Under the pieces are notes generated by a model that saw only the letters and a list, made by a program, of their open reading frames with translations, was not told the origin of the DNA and made no database searches. A stretch of DNA of 64,000 nt from assembly GCA_900708905.1 (NCBI GenBank), contig CAADRB010000018.1, forward strand, positions 272,821 through 336,820. The letters are read 5' to 3'. This document shows, piece by piece, positions 42,901 to 57,900 of this stretch (its first letter is position 1; every line of letters starts with the position of its first letter). Source of the stretch: Hymenolepis diminuta. Taxonomy: Eukaryota > Platyhelminthes > Cestoda > Cyclophyllidea > Hymenolepididae. A program made the position numbers and the translations under genes.

Positions 42901-45900
42901 CTGTAGATGTGATCAGGTACTGTTCGTATCAAAAGTTCAAAATGCATAACTTTTAGTATTATATTTAGATGAGTTGCGTTTCATGCCATTTTATGCTTAA
43001 GATCGTATTATATGGAAATATTCAAGAAAGTTATGTTCTCAAGAAATTTAACATTTAAGACTGCGTGGTAAATAGTTGAATTTGTGTATACTTTAAGCTA
43101 GCAGTACTGACAAATGTACGAATACCTACATGTCCACTCGTGATGTTTCTCACGTGGATAATGGTAATAATCTTTAAATAGAAAATGGAATTAAGTTCCG
43201 TGTTTATTGCTCATTAAAAAGTAATGAGAGGTGCATATTAACCGTGGTATTCTGATTGGACTTAATTCTTTAATATAATCTATGAGATAAATAATGGACC
43301 CAAAATTCATCGATTGGAAAAATAATCAGTTATCAGCATCTACAAAACTTTATTTTAATGACATTAATTATTATTTAATACAGGTCTTGTCTACAACCTA
43401 GCAATAAGTCCTAATGGAACCGTAGTGAACGGCGTGAACAGTAAATTTTTTGATGGAAAATAACGTATTTATCTCCCTATGTTGATCTCATAATGAAGAA
43501 ATATATTTTTTGGATCATTTTGTTGGATTTAACTATGAATATAGGAACTCTCGTTTTGTAATTTGAATGTCTTTGTATAAATAATGCACTGTTCCAAAAT
43601 GAAGGATTTTGTAAATATTTCTAATGCTTTCCAAAGACTATATTATCACAAATATTTGAAAAAGTAGAAGGATCGATATGATTAATATTGTTTTTGAAAG
43701 ATCTTATAGCTTTTTTGTGATAAAATACTAAGGATAATTCATTTTCTGGATCTAAATGGTCATAACGATTAACCCTATTAAGACGGAACATTCTCGGTAA
43801 TGCATCATTAAGCACAAGTAAAGATAGTACCTTGAATCATTAAGTTGAACGAGCTCTAAAATCTAATTAGGAATAATTAAATCATGACAATAATATCCTG
43901 TTAGATAAAATTACAACTTAAGCTGCAATGAGGAAGATTAATTAATAAATTGCTTTCTACCAAGCTGCTAATAACGCTTTCACTATAATGCAAACACTAA
44001 TAGATTACTAGTATTATCGAATTTCATTATCTTTTGTTAAGTTATACAAGTTCTCTCAGTAGAAAACTTAAATCCATTAACATAATCGGTCATTTTTAAG
44101 GGTACTGGCTAAGATTACCTCGTGGAAAATTTATCGGATAAAGCAATATTAAGTATAATATTTGATGTGCCAAATAACAGCTGTTAAAAGGTACAAAGGC
44201 AGCATTAAATAATTATAAATGTTTCTTCTTAGTAAACCAGGTTGATAGTATTAAATGGTATGACCAGCCTTTCATTTATTCCACTGGCTAATCAGCTCTA
44301 AATAATAAAGATGTGGACTATCTCCCTAAAAACTGGGGGCGATATCGTAGGTTTAACATTATAACGGTAGGTCTAGATATAATGAAATGAAATGACAACC
44401 GACCTCATCCAACCAGAATCCAACTGAATTGTGGTTCATTCGACTTTTAATCTCGAATTCTATCATATCTCCCTCCCTCTACCTAGTTCAAATATTCTAC
44501 TTCTACATAAGTTTATATATATTCTCATGACAAATAACTGTAAATTTTTCTAATCTGTTTTGAGTAATAACGGACATTTTGCCTAATATAAATCACTGTT
44601 CCTTGGTGAAATTTACCTTGTTTAGGATACTTTTGTCTCCAGTTTCTGGGATTCAAACGATTAAAACGAGATTTGTATTGATCCTTCTTCGTCTCTCTCT
44701 GTCTCCCAAAATCATGGACAGAAGTTCCTTCTATTCTATAAGTCAAAATAAAGTTAGGAATTGCTTACCTATGAGTGCAAAATAACTTAATGTATGCTTT
44801 TATAGTGCGAAGAAATAACAATCAGAATTCCACAAGAAGTATGAGTTGCAATATTTACAAAAGCGCCTGTACGAATTCTAGGGAGTATTTGTTATGTTAA
44901 ATAAAATTACGTTATATATGTAGGGTTTCGCATATACAAATCCGCTGGAGTCACTGAGATGTAAATTTTTTTATGCGAATTTCATTGGACGTTAGGTTAC
45001 ACAAGAATTTATCAGTTTGGCATGTTCACATAGCAGAAAATGTGCAGTATCCAGTATCGATCGAGGTTTTGAAAACGTTAAGATTCTCGCTGACACGCGA
45101 CGTCTTGGTTATTTCGATGATCCTCATTCTCTCCGAGTGAGTCCATACGTATTTTAACATTTCAAGAATAATTTTACTAAAATCTATGACCACGTACTTT
45201 AAATTATTTGAAACAGTTTCTAGTGTGCTTAAATTTAGTTCTATTGATTTCATCCTAAAAGCCCGCTATCAGCTATATGTTAGATTGTATAATATGGCTT
45301 TTGAAAACGATATGTATCACTTTAAATGATACATATGCCCATCTATCTATCACTGATAAGTAACTTACATTCTGTCATCTCCTTGACCAGTTTTAATCAC
45401 TCCGTTCGCCAATAATAATACAGACGAAAATTATGATAAACATATCTCCCACGATTTACATCTTTATCTTTAATAGTTGTTATGCCAAATGAAATAACTT
45501 GATATTCAAGAATTAATATAATATTTTAAATAAAACGAACAATCATCTTACGGAACATCCGGGACAGCACAATCATCTTGGTCATATGCATTGTGTTTTT
45601 CATTTTGTTCTTAAAAATAATAGAAAAATTAATTACTATCTAATATCTTGATTCAAACAATTGCCAAGAAACCAATATTTCACTTTAATGATTTGAGAAA
45701 ATAGAAAATAATGGAATGACCGCTTTGAGAAAGAAGTACTGTCACTTTCATGCCGTATTTTTATTGTTTTTAAGAAAATTTACAATAATAATTGTGAAAT
45801 AATTTATTTATTTTATTCGAATGCATGCAGAGTTAGGCCAAGCAGATTAATCGGCAAGTTTTAATGGATTTTTAAATTCATGCTAAACTATAATTGAACA

Positions 45901-48900
45901 AGCTAAAGTGTGGAAATCGCTAAAACGTTTAATTTGACTGGACTGAAATAAGTCTAAAAATATTCAATGCATTTGATATAAATAAGAAAACAACTTTATC
46001 CACGCAATTTTTTATTGAAATGCCGCTTTTTTTCTTTAATATAAGTACAACTTAAACCCTGATTTTATCTTAGGAATAACAATGATTGTATTCCCAGAAA
46101 CGTTAGAAATTTTTTAAATATATATATAAAGTGCTGGTTTAAAAGCTCTGACTATTAGTTTATATCAACTAATCGCTGTACTAAAATGAAGAAGAGAGTG
46201 GAGGAACCACTCATTCTTTAAACTCACACAACGTCAAATGCTAGTTTTTTTTTACCACCAGGCAACTTAGAACTGGATTGTGAAATATGTAACCACGAAA
46301 CCGCAAGAGAAATCTCTGTTGAAGAAAATCATGGCAGTTGTTCCTGTCATAACCTAATCAACCTTCTAAAATATCCCCAAATCCCTCAAATTCGATAGTA
46401 ACACGGGATTAAGCAAACATCAACGATTTGCTCAAAATTATGTAACTCATCGATCATGTAATCTCATGTAATCGCTCATTTTAACGAATCTATAAATTAT
46501 ATGAACAGTTAACAATAAATTCTTAATTTAAATTTTCCTTTGATAAAGATTTTTATTTTTATCAAACAGTTTACATTTGTCTTAAAAATTATTCTCCAAC
46601 AGAAATGCTCTTCTCATGCATCCTGAGGCTATTAAAGACAAAATAACGCAAACTGTAACTCATGCTCTGGAGATATCCCTACTCTTCAAGAGAGACATCT
46701 TTATATTTTATCTTCTGCTATAGCCAGCAGATGTCTATCAAATCTTGGCGCTTAGAAATGATTGACTGGCGATAGGATCTCCACTAGGGTGTCCACAGGT
46801 GGTCCCGCTGTATGGTTGCGTGTTTGCACATAGATACCTAAACGGGCATCTATCATCACGCCAAGTCTCCGACAACGAGACATGACTGACGTCTAACAAA
46901 GAAATGTTTTATATATAAACCTAATTTACTTTTTATTAAATTGGGGTGGCTTGCCTGCCTCCCTCCAACTGATCTGACAACATGAATGACTTGACTCACT
47001 CCATTCATTCGATCAATGTGGCCCCGATTGACCTTTCAACGTTATTACACCTTCCTTCCTATTTCGTAGCTGTAACATTTGAACCTATACCTCATTATGC
47101 CTAAATCGTATTTATAATATGAACATTAAGTGATCGAATGAACATAATTAAATATTTACTGAGTATAAATGTCCACATATTAGAAATAGGTATATAATTT
47201 GATGTATTAGATAATTAAAACTATTTTTTTATAATATACTGAGCATCTATCGGCTTTCTGATCATATGAAATGAGGCTGATAAAAGAACATACCGGTTGC
47301 TAAAGTAGAGTTTCTTCTCGTCCTAAAAACCCCTTCAGTAGTACCTTCATCGCCGGAGCTAAAGGTTTTTAAAAAGTTAAAATTTTGGATAAAATGTGAA
47401 GCAGTTTTTTAAGTTCGACATAAATTGGTGTATAAATTTAGAATAAGAAAATTTTTGCAGAAAATGGATAAGGGAGGAATGAATAAATATTAGAAATCAT
47501 ATAGTTATAAAATAAATTGACGAAAGGTAACAGATTTACCCTTGTATTTCGGATATAACATCTGGCTCTGTAAATAAATGCAAATTGTTGATATTTTGCA
47601 ACAGCTTTCAAAAAATTAGTGCATCGCATATGAGTATTTGCATAAATTAACTGACAAATGTATTAAGTATGATATTATTATAGGAGCATAATTATAATTT
47701 AATAACATAAAGTGCTATGATTGAAACCTTATATAAATAAATTTAGTGTAGATCTAAACGAAAATAATATATCAGTAACTAAATTTACTTTTATTATCCG
47801 TAGGTTTAGGGGGTGGTCTCCGCTTTTCAATTCTATAAATAAATTTAAAATATTTCTCAGGTAAAACGAGTATTCGAGGTGTGGGTCCCATAAATACCTT
47901 TTTACTATGTTTTCAACCTTTGTATCATTTAAACTCAATAAAACCATCTGATATGGAAGGGTCTTCAAGTATTAAAACAGAAATTATTCTAAATGTACAA
48001 TACTTCAAATACTTGAATAGTGAAAACAGGTAGCCAACGTGCATGATTAGCGTAGGGTTCTACTTTTCTCAATAACTAATTTGATATAATTTTTGTGTGA
48101 AAACACTTCGGATGTGAATGAAAAATCGTTCGACTCCATTATCACTTTCTGATCCAAATAGAAAGAATCGTCACTTATTCAATCGTCACATGGGTAACAA
48201 CGTTATGGTAAAATATTTGCAGGATCCGTCATTGTGTACACTTCAAGCCACGCTGGTACCAGGGGAAAAGAGCAGAGTTATTTTTATTCCATCTAGTTTT
48301 TAATAAAAATTTTGGTCATGCATCTGTCAATAAATTTAATTTTTGTGGTGAATGCTATAATATGAAAGTTTAACGTTCATAACGTAATTTTCGTTTTTGC
48401 TTTGTTACACATTTGCTCTGATGTAGGAAAAGGAATATTCTCAGTCGTAGTGATGCCTTCTAGAATTCAGGGTCGAAGAGTATAAATGACGGGAATATCT
48501 AAATACATGCTGTGACAGTGTATTGCTTTTGCTGTATAGCTCTTAAATTCATCTGAAATATTAATGATCAGTGGAATTTAAAATCAATGGTTTGCTTGTT
48601 TTGTCCTCCTAGTAAGCATTAGATTATGTGATAGTAAAACTTGATAAATATAATAGGTAATATCAATGAGTATTTTGCAAATTCATTTCGTTGATGTATA
48701 CTTCTGTTTGGCTGAAGTTGAATCCGAGTTGCTTGAATCTTTCTTTGATTCCGATTTATCTCTCAATGAGCATCCCGAAGCACTTGAAGATGAAGATAGT
48801 TTCCGGGGACTTGAAGCATTTCCAGACTTCTTATAGATATGTTTGCCAGAAATTGCTTCTGAATGACCCTCCGATGACGCCGAAGTGGGCGCTTCAGAAT

Positions 48901-51900
48901 GTTCAGACGTTGTAGATAATGCAGACGAATGCGATTTTCTGTTAGCCCTTTCAATCTCCTTTTTAGATTCTGATCTTGGCACCGATATGTCTGATCCCTT
49001 ACAGCTTTTCGACAATGAATCCACCTGATTTGATTTTCTTTGACGATCAAGATGGTGAATCTCATTTTCAATCTTCGAGGAACGAGACTCTTGTATTTTT
49101 GAAAAGTAAGAAATATTTTGTTCCTCCTTTTCTGGAACACTACTTCGTCTTATTTGAACATTGGCTCCAGGTTCATTTTCACTGAAACTCTTCCTTCCAA
49201 TGGTTGTAGATTGGGTTTCGGTTCCCCCTGTGAAGTTATTCATTCTTTTATCATTATGGTGAGAAGATCCAGTTGGTTCTGAGTTATTTGTGGACAAAGA
49301 AGATGAATCCAATTTTCGAAAGTGAGTAGTTTGTCTATTATTTTCCGTGGGTGCCATTTGGTCAATAGGGTTTTCAGTTTGAGAGATTTTTCCTGGCACA
49401 GGTTTACGCATAAATGGGGTCTCATCAAAGCAATTGGATGGTGAGGTTTCTATTGATCGTTTTCTGGGAGAAACAGATGGGAAAGTTTTGATTTTTGGCA
49501 CGGAATTATTTTGGTTTGACCTTTGCTTCTCAAAAGAGGGTAATTCCTGATTTTGTTGCGACGCTTCATTTGTTGGTAAACCTGCAAAATAAATTTTGAA
49601 TTTAGGCACTAGTACTTGAATATCTTATGCAACGTTTAGGTCCCAGGCTTTTCTACTGATTAACACATTGAATCAGTACTTTTGCAGATAATTCCACTTA
49701 GATTACTCTATCTGATACGTTCCCACTTTATACCCACCAAAATTTCTCTATCTTATTAAAGCATTATAATAATTGGTATAACTCAGAATATCATGTGCAT
49801 GCAATATGTGAATTTCCAAGTTTAGAAGTGCATGCGAACGCATGTGTCAATCTATAAGCCGATCAATATTAAAGTAATCCTTCGTTCTCACTGGTGTTTG
49901 TGTATTCATCTCTATTCTATATGCCTGTAATGCCAAAGCTCGAATAGAAGCACTGTGAACCACCTTGCCACCTTGTTTCCATATACTTCATATTTCTTAA
50001 TGCTCACTGGGTCCTTGGTGTGCCAGCAATCTGAGTCTAGTAAATTACTTTTTTCAACTTGTGTTGACCTCGCTTAGGAAATCGGTTTCCACCCCGGATT
50101 CTCTGTCCGCAAAACGGTCAGTCTTATCTGAAGCGGTTGATTATATGTGATCACAAGGGTATGGTGCTACGTATCCTCGCAGAACTATTGTGTTTCCTCA
50201 ATGTGTTTATGTTCTTTGAAGAGTCAACTTCGCTTATTTGATTTCAAGCTCCTCAGTAGGCTTATTATGACCTCTCAATTTGTTTAGTTGTGTTCAGAAT
50301 GCCAAAAAGTCAGTGACTCCTGAGTGAAGTCTGCTGTATACTACCTGACTTTCCGTATTTTCGTGGTATCCTTATGTTAACCACATGGTTAATATTATCG
50401 GTGAAGGTATATATACCCTAGCTGTAGATATCCACACTGAGCCCACTTCGTCTCCGCGACCACCAACAGCTGGTGATCACATCATCTCTTTGGTCTTTCT
50501 TCCTCACGTCTAATACTTATGACAAGAAAATTAGTTTGTGTCAAACGTCTTCCTTTTATATACTCTCCCTGTAGAGGAGTAGTGCTTGAATTGTATCTTC
50601 TTAGCCAACTAATTCTTCTGCAACTTGAACGTCATGACCAATACATTCAACCCATGCACTTTCAACCCGTTTTTATGTTTCTTGCTCGAGTCTCCTAAAA
50701 TTTGCATCTTTCATGAGCTTGAATAGAGAGGAAAGAAATTAATAAAATTTGGAAATTACGATTAGAATTGAATTTTATGTTTGATACATATTCTATCATA
50801 ATACTATTGAAATATTCGTAACTTCGACGTGAGCTTAGAATCTGGCATCATTATCTATTGACTTGAGCAATCATCCTACACTGTTTATGTTGCTGAACAA
50901 ATGTAATTAACCCCAGATATCTCAGTTGGAACGTAGAAATAATGTTTTACACTCCCTAAGATTTATCTCTGAATATAGTACTTATAGGAGGATTAAGATC
51001 AGCTTTTCTTATAGAAAAAGTTCTCCCAAATTCATCTTCAGCATAGGAGTAGCGTCACGGAGCTCCTCTGATGAAAGCTCGAATTTTACCACCTGATGGC
51101 TATTCTAATCACCGGACGAGCATGCTAACTATCGTGCCAATTTAAATAACGCGATTTAAAAAAATTATTAAAGGTTGTTAACTCCAACTTACATGGTTGT
51201 CTTCTTTGTTTGCGTTTTTTCATTTCGTCTTGCATGAAAGAATTGTCCTTTAGGAGGCCAGGTCGAATGTTATTCCCATCTTGATTCTCATAATCACTAA
51301 AAGATGTTATTTACAAATTGTATTATATATCTAATCATAAGAGCTGATAAAGAGTGAAATCTAGTGATATCTGACGCATTCAAAATGGCATTATTAGTCC
51401 CATCTACAACTTCTTTGCCGTAAGAAGTTATAAATGTGTCACATTTCAATCGTTCACTTAAACCAACTGGTCAACATGTTATTAATATCGCTGACACGAG
51501 CCCACCCAGAAATCCAGGATCAATTCATAAAAATTAATCGTTCAATTGTTATAGACTATTCAAGCAAATACCATTATGATTTTCCCAGTATGAAGTCAAA
51601 GATTCTCGGTAGAAATTACGTTATTGAAAATTGTATATATCAAATTAATTTAGGGTAAAAATCCTCAAATCTTCGGTTATTGTAACTAGACATTAGATTC
51701 ATTTGTTATATTTATTAGTCTGAATGCGTCGAAATTTTAAGGATGGGGAAAGGTGAGTTTATAGCTATGAAATCGCTTAATATCATAGGTTTACAGACTG
51801 ATCAATCCATTTTCAAAATTTTAGTTTTTGAAATATCCTAAAGTAAGATTAATCTATTAGTTCATTTATTAATAATTTGTAGGACGTCAAAAAATTTTTA

Positions 51901-54900
51901 AAAAATGATTTTTACTTTGCTGGTCTCACAAATTCAAATTTACAAAAATTATTAAGTTCTCTATAAGTGAATCGAGGTGGCATGTTCGACCACAATTAAA
52001 TCAATTGGTCAACTGTTCTAAATACGTGGACATAAATTTACCCAGGATCCTGGTGATTAAATCATGAGATTTGAACAGTATGACATTACACAGAGAACAG
52101 AGGACAATAAGTATGGAGAATTTAATATCTACAAAGTGCAAACAAAGGATAACTCTTGTCCGAAACTTTATGACCTCCCCTCTTTGTTATACAATTATTT
52201 GACTATTTCACTTTTCCCCAATTCAGATGCCATCCAGCGAAAAAATCGGCAATGCAAAGGTAATAATATGAAATGAAATGTAACGTCTGGTTTGAAATTA
52301 GATCGTTCCAGCATACATCTAGTCGATAAAATCTCCTGCTAGTTTGAGTTATATCTATAATTGTTTTCAAAACAAACATCGGCCAATTATGAACTTCAAC
52401 TCCAGTAGTAGACTTTAATATACCTTACTTGAAATTGGATCTTGTATACAAATACTAAAAATTCGGCAGAAATATTCAGGTCAGCAAAAGGAATTCAAAC
52501 TGTTTGCAAAGTGGTAATCTGATATGAAAAATTGGAGACAAAGCTCTGGATTATCTCAATTTGAGTCAAAATAAATAAATCATGTTTATATAATTTTATT
52601 GAAAGCTTTTCTTGAATGAAATTGCAGTAATCAAAAGATTAAAAGGTTGCATTTTGCCATATTCTTCTGTAAGCTGGGACCGACACTCAACTTAAAAGTC
52701 ATTTTGTTTACAAATGTTTAACGTGTCATCAATGTTATCTCTAACATTTTCCAGCTTACGCATAGTATCTCAAACTTCTTAGAATTGCACAGATGACTAT
52801 CATACAGCAAAATATTGAGGCAGTCTTAACCAATTTTTGATATGGCGATTATTTAGCAAGTGGGAAGGAAAATTTAAATAAAATATTAAGGAGATAGGAA
52901 TGAAATACTCATTTAACGTCGATCGAACTTTATTTCAAAGGAACACCCCAAACATTGCAGAATTTTTTTTGGCAATATTAATTCAATTCGTTTTATTGAA
53001 AAAATATTATTTGCGTTTTTATGTTTGCTTGAATTGTTTTCAGTGGTTTCATTTGGAGAACATTGATCAACCTCTTCGCGATAAGTTAGTTGGTCTTAAG
53101 TGTAGCAAAATCCCTTTGATAGTCGTTAAGTGGCAATTAGAAAATGCATTGCCATGAATAAGCACTTATTTACATCTGCTGAACATCAGACTTTGAATAT
53201 AGCGGGCATGATATTACCAGGGACCAAATAACGAAGTTGAGCTCTGGAATATTTGAATGCTACAAAATGAATTATATCTCTAATGAGAAAGTGGACAACT
53301 CAATGCTTCTGGAATTCAGAATTTGGCATCCTGACTTCATTTATACTTCTATTTGACCCACTTTTCATTTGTTACTGGACTGTATTTCCATTCCACACAT
53401 TCAAATAGTAGCCCCTGATTGAAATTTGGATAGGTAAATGTCTTGGGTAGTTGTTAGAAGAAACGAAAATTATATTTCCTGCTCCCATTATTTCTTCTCT
53501 ATAAATGAAAACAAAATTTCTTTCTTTATTTCCCCACCGATAAAAGACACTTGATAATTATGTTTATTAGTTTCAGCCGATACCGATTGAGAGCGAGTTT
53601 CGTTAATGCACGCGTGTTGACTATAACGTGTCTTGTGCTCTGCCGTGGCTTCTACGTTAAGTTGCTATATTGCCGAGTTTTCTAGATTGTTGGCTCTGCG
53701 AAATTACTACCGAGACTTCTAGTTTGTTACGTTATAACAGTAATGATAATGCGAATGCGACAAATAAACACCGATGTATTGTATATAAACCCGGAAAAAG
53801 ATCTTGAATATGGCTGACTAATCATTAATTTAAATAACAAAGGTTCATATTCCGACTGCTGAACGGAACACGATATAGGGAGCAGCAGGAGGAAACAAAT
53901 AACAATACTATAAATTTAATCATTTTAATGAGTCCTACCGATCTGGATTTAAGTTATGATGGCAATCTTGAAAAAAAATATTACAGATTTAATTGATTAA
54001 TCCTCTATAGTTAATCTGTAATTTAATCTGCGAATAAACTAAGAATACAGGGTTTTGCCCAGCATAAATATCTAATATCAACGAATTTTTTCATACCTCT
54101 CTCTTACAGTTGTCAAATACAACAAGAAATCGGCTTGTAGACATATTTTTCTGAGATAAGTAAAAGATAATAATTTAGATTTCTTGTCGATGATTGACAC
54201 ATCTCAATAAATCATTTCCTCGGCATATTTAGCTGTAAATAATGTAATTTTAATCTATTTTTATGCGAGTGATTTCTGTCAAAAGCAATTTCTCTTTATC
54301 TCTCTTTCTAAAATTTGCATTTTGGTTTTACGTTTCAGTGTATGCGGTCCTGGTTGATTGACAGGAATAATAAATCACAAATTTTTCTCTGTACCGCATG
54401 TGAAAAATGTACTCTATTAGCTCAATCTGAGGTCTTATTTGTAATTGCGATTTTTTTCTAAATAAGATCATTATACTGTTGCATTGTAGGCATAATATAT
54501 TGGATGCTTCAGATATTATAGAAGTCAAGGGTAAATAAAATCTCATTTGGTAGCTTTTAATCTCGAACCCGATAATAAAGGTCAAACTAATCCATCTTTG
54601 ATACACTTTTATAAGGAACCATATAATTTTCAAAAGGAAATCAGTGACTAACCTGAGCGGATATCGGAAAAATAATGAAATACCGTAGTCATGCCTCACT
54701 GTTAAATTTCCCCTATTCTCCCCAAATGTATTGTCTCACACATGTACACTTACTTAATAAATAAACTGGGAAATATTTCTATCGTAAAACAATCGGTTCT
54801 TAAAAAATAAATACTTAATAGGGTATCATTAAAATTAATTGGACTGCTAAATATCGTAGTCAGTATTTTTAAAAATCCACCACCAAAAAAAACTAAATCC

Positions 54901-57900
54901 TAGTTGCAATCAGGCACAAGTATGTTGAAATTAATACAAAAGGCTAAGTCAAATAAAAATATATACCTGAGAAGACTTTTAAAATGATTCAAAATTGAAG
55001 TTATCGTGAAGAAAAAAAGCTTAAACTTCAGAGTGATAAAATAAATAATCATGGAATTTAAATATTTTTATCGATTTACCTGTTTTGTGAGTTTTCAAGG
55101 GAATTTTGGGGTGGAATTAATTTAACTGTATCTTCTGTAGTGGTTGGGGTTACTGCTTTGAGTTTGACTTGAGAGAAAATTCCATCTTTTCCATTTGCCA
55201 CCGGTTCAGAGGATTCATCTAAAATGAAAATGTTTAAGAAATTTATAAATAAGTATAAAATGTAAAATCATAAAGTGAATTAGAAATGAAATATCGTAAG
55301 CTGTTTTTATTTTTAGAGACAAAAGTTATTAACCTCAAAGAAAGCATTAAAGAGCACAACTTGAAGAAATATGACAATTTTAGATCGCTTACACCCAAAG
55401 AATTAATCCAAAAACTGTGAATCAATTTAATAAGTCACATTTGCGCCGATTGCATGCTTTTTAAGTGCATTTCTTTTAAACCAGGTGCCCTAAATTCAAA
55501 ACCTATTAGGGCATAACCCGGGATTAAAAACATTAATCTTGTAAATCCTTAATACCAGCGAGTTTAAATAATCAAATTGACAGAACAGGCCAAATATCTG
55601 CTTCACTTTGATTAAGAAATACTATATAATATTGATAAATGCCATAGAAGCCCCATATACTGTCGGATCTAATTTCTTCTGTAAAACAAAGAGCCATAAA
55701 TCTGCTTATTTATTCCCAATGTTAGAGACTAGATAGATCTAGAAATCACAATTATTATTGTTTTACTGGTTCTCAATTAGTGATCTTGTATAATACTAGA
55801 CCAGTAAATCATTAACTAAGCTAAACGGTTATTTTGATTATTTTTTTATTTAATTCAGTGTTCCTTTTTCTCTTCACTTGCACCTATATCTTCAGACTAT
55901 TCAATGACTTTCTAACGCTCTAACATTTATGTTTTAGCACTATTTTGTCAAATTAAATTACTAGAACACTGTCTTTCCTTTGTCATCTTATAGAGTAAAT
56001 ATTCCACTAACTTCTCTTTCCAATTTTGTTGTATTGGAGTTCGTAAAGCTGAGAAGGGTTAGAACTTAACGTCGAAATGATTTATAAGCTAAATCCGCTT
56101 TTTTGCAACAAACCGCTCAATATCTTTATTCTATATAACTTTATTTCTGAACCAAGTAATCTCGTTGCACTTTGCAAATTGCCTGATGTAATTTAAGTGA
56201 AAAAATACTATCTGATCCCAATAAATTCTTTAAAAAATAATTCCCATTTGTCTCCAAGATTTTAAAGTTAATGTGTAGTTAACAAAAAGGCGAGGTATAC
56301 GTTAACTCATGCCTCGTTTTCGGTCAGCGATTTAAAAATTCCCATTATCCTACCTTTTTCTTCATTTGATGGTCTAGAGTTTTCAGATTTGAGAGAGCGC
56401 AATTTGACTTGACCAAGCGTCATTCCGGGTAAAGCAATTCCTGCCACCGGCTTATTTCTCATATGCTTGACTTCGTTGTCTTTTTCATTGCTAAATAGAG
56501 ATAAATGCGCATGATTTATGTATAAATACAGACAAAAAGTGAAATATATTTGCCCCAATGGGAAATAGGACTGAAAAAAGAGACAAATTTAGACACCAGA
56601 GCGATGTTTGTGAAAGTGGTAAGAATATCGACTGCGAATAAGAAGTTGATTTTTGATGCTTTGCAACATCAGATGAATTGGTATTTGTCTAAAATGATCC
56701 AACATATTATTAACTATTCATAAATGCATGTAGTATCAGAAGGTGATGACAATGATAAAAAGACAAACGAACTCATTCATGAATTTTAAGAAGTCTAAGC
56801 AAAGAGGGAATGGCTAAAGAGGTACCAGAAAGCCTATTATACAAGAAACCAATTCTCCTTCCTCATCTTCTTGATCCTCAACCTTCTCTTAAAATTTCAC
56901 TCATTGTTTTTATATTTTGAGCGACTTTGTCATAATATGTGTCTATTATAGAAAAATATCAACTTAATTTCTTCTCAACAATATTATTCTGACATATTCT
57001 TGATTAATCTGGGTAATGATGGGCCTTGGAAAGTCATGACTCACGACTATATTTTGGCTAATCAAAACTAGCTAATTTTTCTCTGTAGGAGAGATGGTGA
57101 AAATTCGAGCTTCTTATCAGAGCCATTCAAAGACAGAATGTCTCTACCCAAGTCAATAATTTTTGAAACTCGTCTTAATGTATTACTCGTAGTGAGAAAT
57201 GAAATCCTTCCATTACGAAATTACGTTTACAAACTAAATGGTAATTACTTAAAGTTACATTGATCGGTTTCGAACTCAATTGATCTAATGATTTAACCCA
57301 ATTACATGTGCCTGAGAAAACAATTTTTTGGAATGGGCATTTTTATATCGATTTTTAATTTCCATTCTTCAAAGTTTAACAGAGTGAAATTGCTTCTGCA
57401 TCAGACCTACAGATTAGCGAACCGTTTCTCTACTCTCGATTGATCTAAGCGGCCGGAATTCTAAAAATAAATGAGCGGCATAGCCCTTTCTCCCCATTTA
57501 AGATTTTGTCTGACTGCTACACTTAATATAGTTACCGCCTGGGGATAAAGTTGAATCAGTCTCAAACTAATTTCCAAGTTCATAAGGGAAAAATGTTATG
57601 AAAACTTATACAGAGAGAAGGTACCCTAGAGTAGCTCTTTTAAGTAAATAATATGCCTCCATCCTTCTTGTTAAACAATTGTGGATGGTCATCTAGACAC
57701 CGAGTGGGCGCCAGTGAGCATCGATCTTATAAATTTTGGCTTAACAGACGTATAAGTTGACGCTGAACTACTGGTGCAGATCTCAATTTACTAAAGTTTT
57801 ATGCTTAATTCAAAAGGTCCAAATGGTTAACTTTACCTTGATACGTTCTCCAAATTCGAACATTCATTTGGTTTCACGTATAAATCCTCAGTACTCAAGG

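Larger units (their letters stand above)
42794..48701 (-). other. Gene C introns between exons 6 and 10
   Basis: Four introns (42794-44616, 44736-45551, 45610-47293, 47359-48701) separate small exons. The third carries dispersed repeat R1 copy 2. The others are AT-rich with nothing I can name. Confidence 0.65.

Noticed and set aside
44579..44785. Plus-strand ORF over 44.6 kb
   Set aside because: It is the shadow of gene C exon 9 on the opposite strand.
48683..49609. A stand-alone 308-codon gene on the minus strand
   Set aside because: The first residues come from intron (acceptor at 49582) and the last seven lie beyond a donor at 48701 whose phase fits the next exon; it is exon 6 of gene C.
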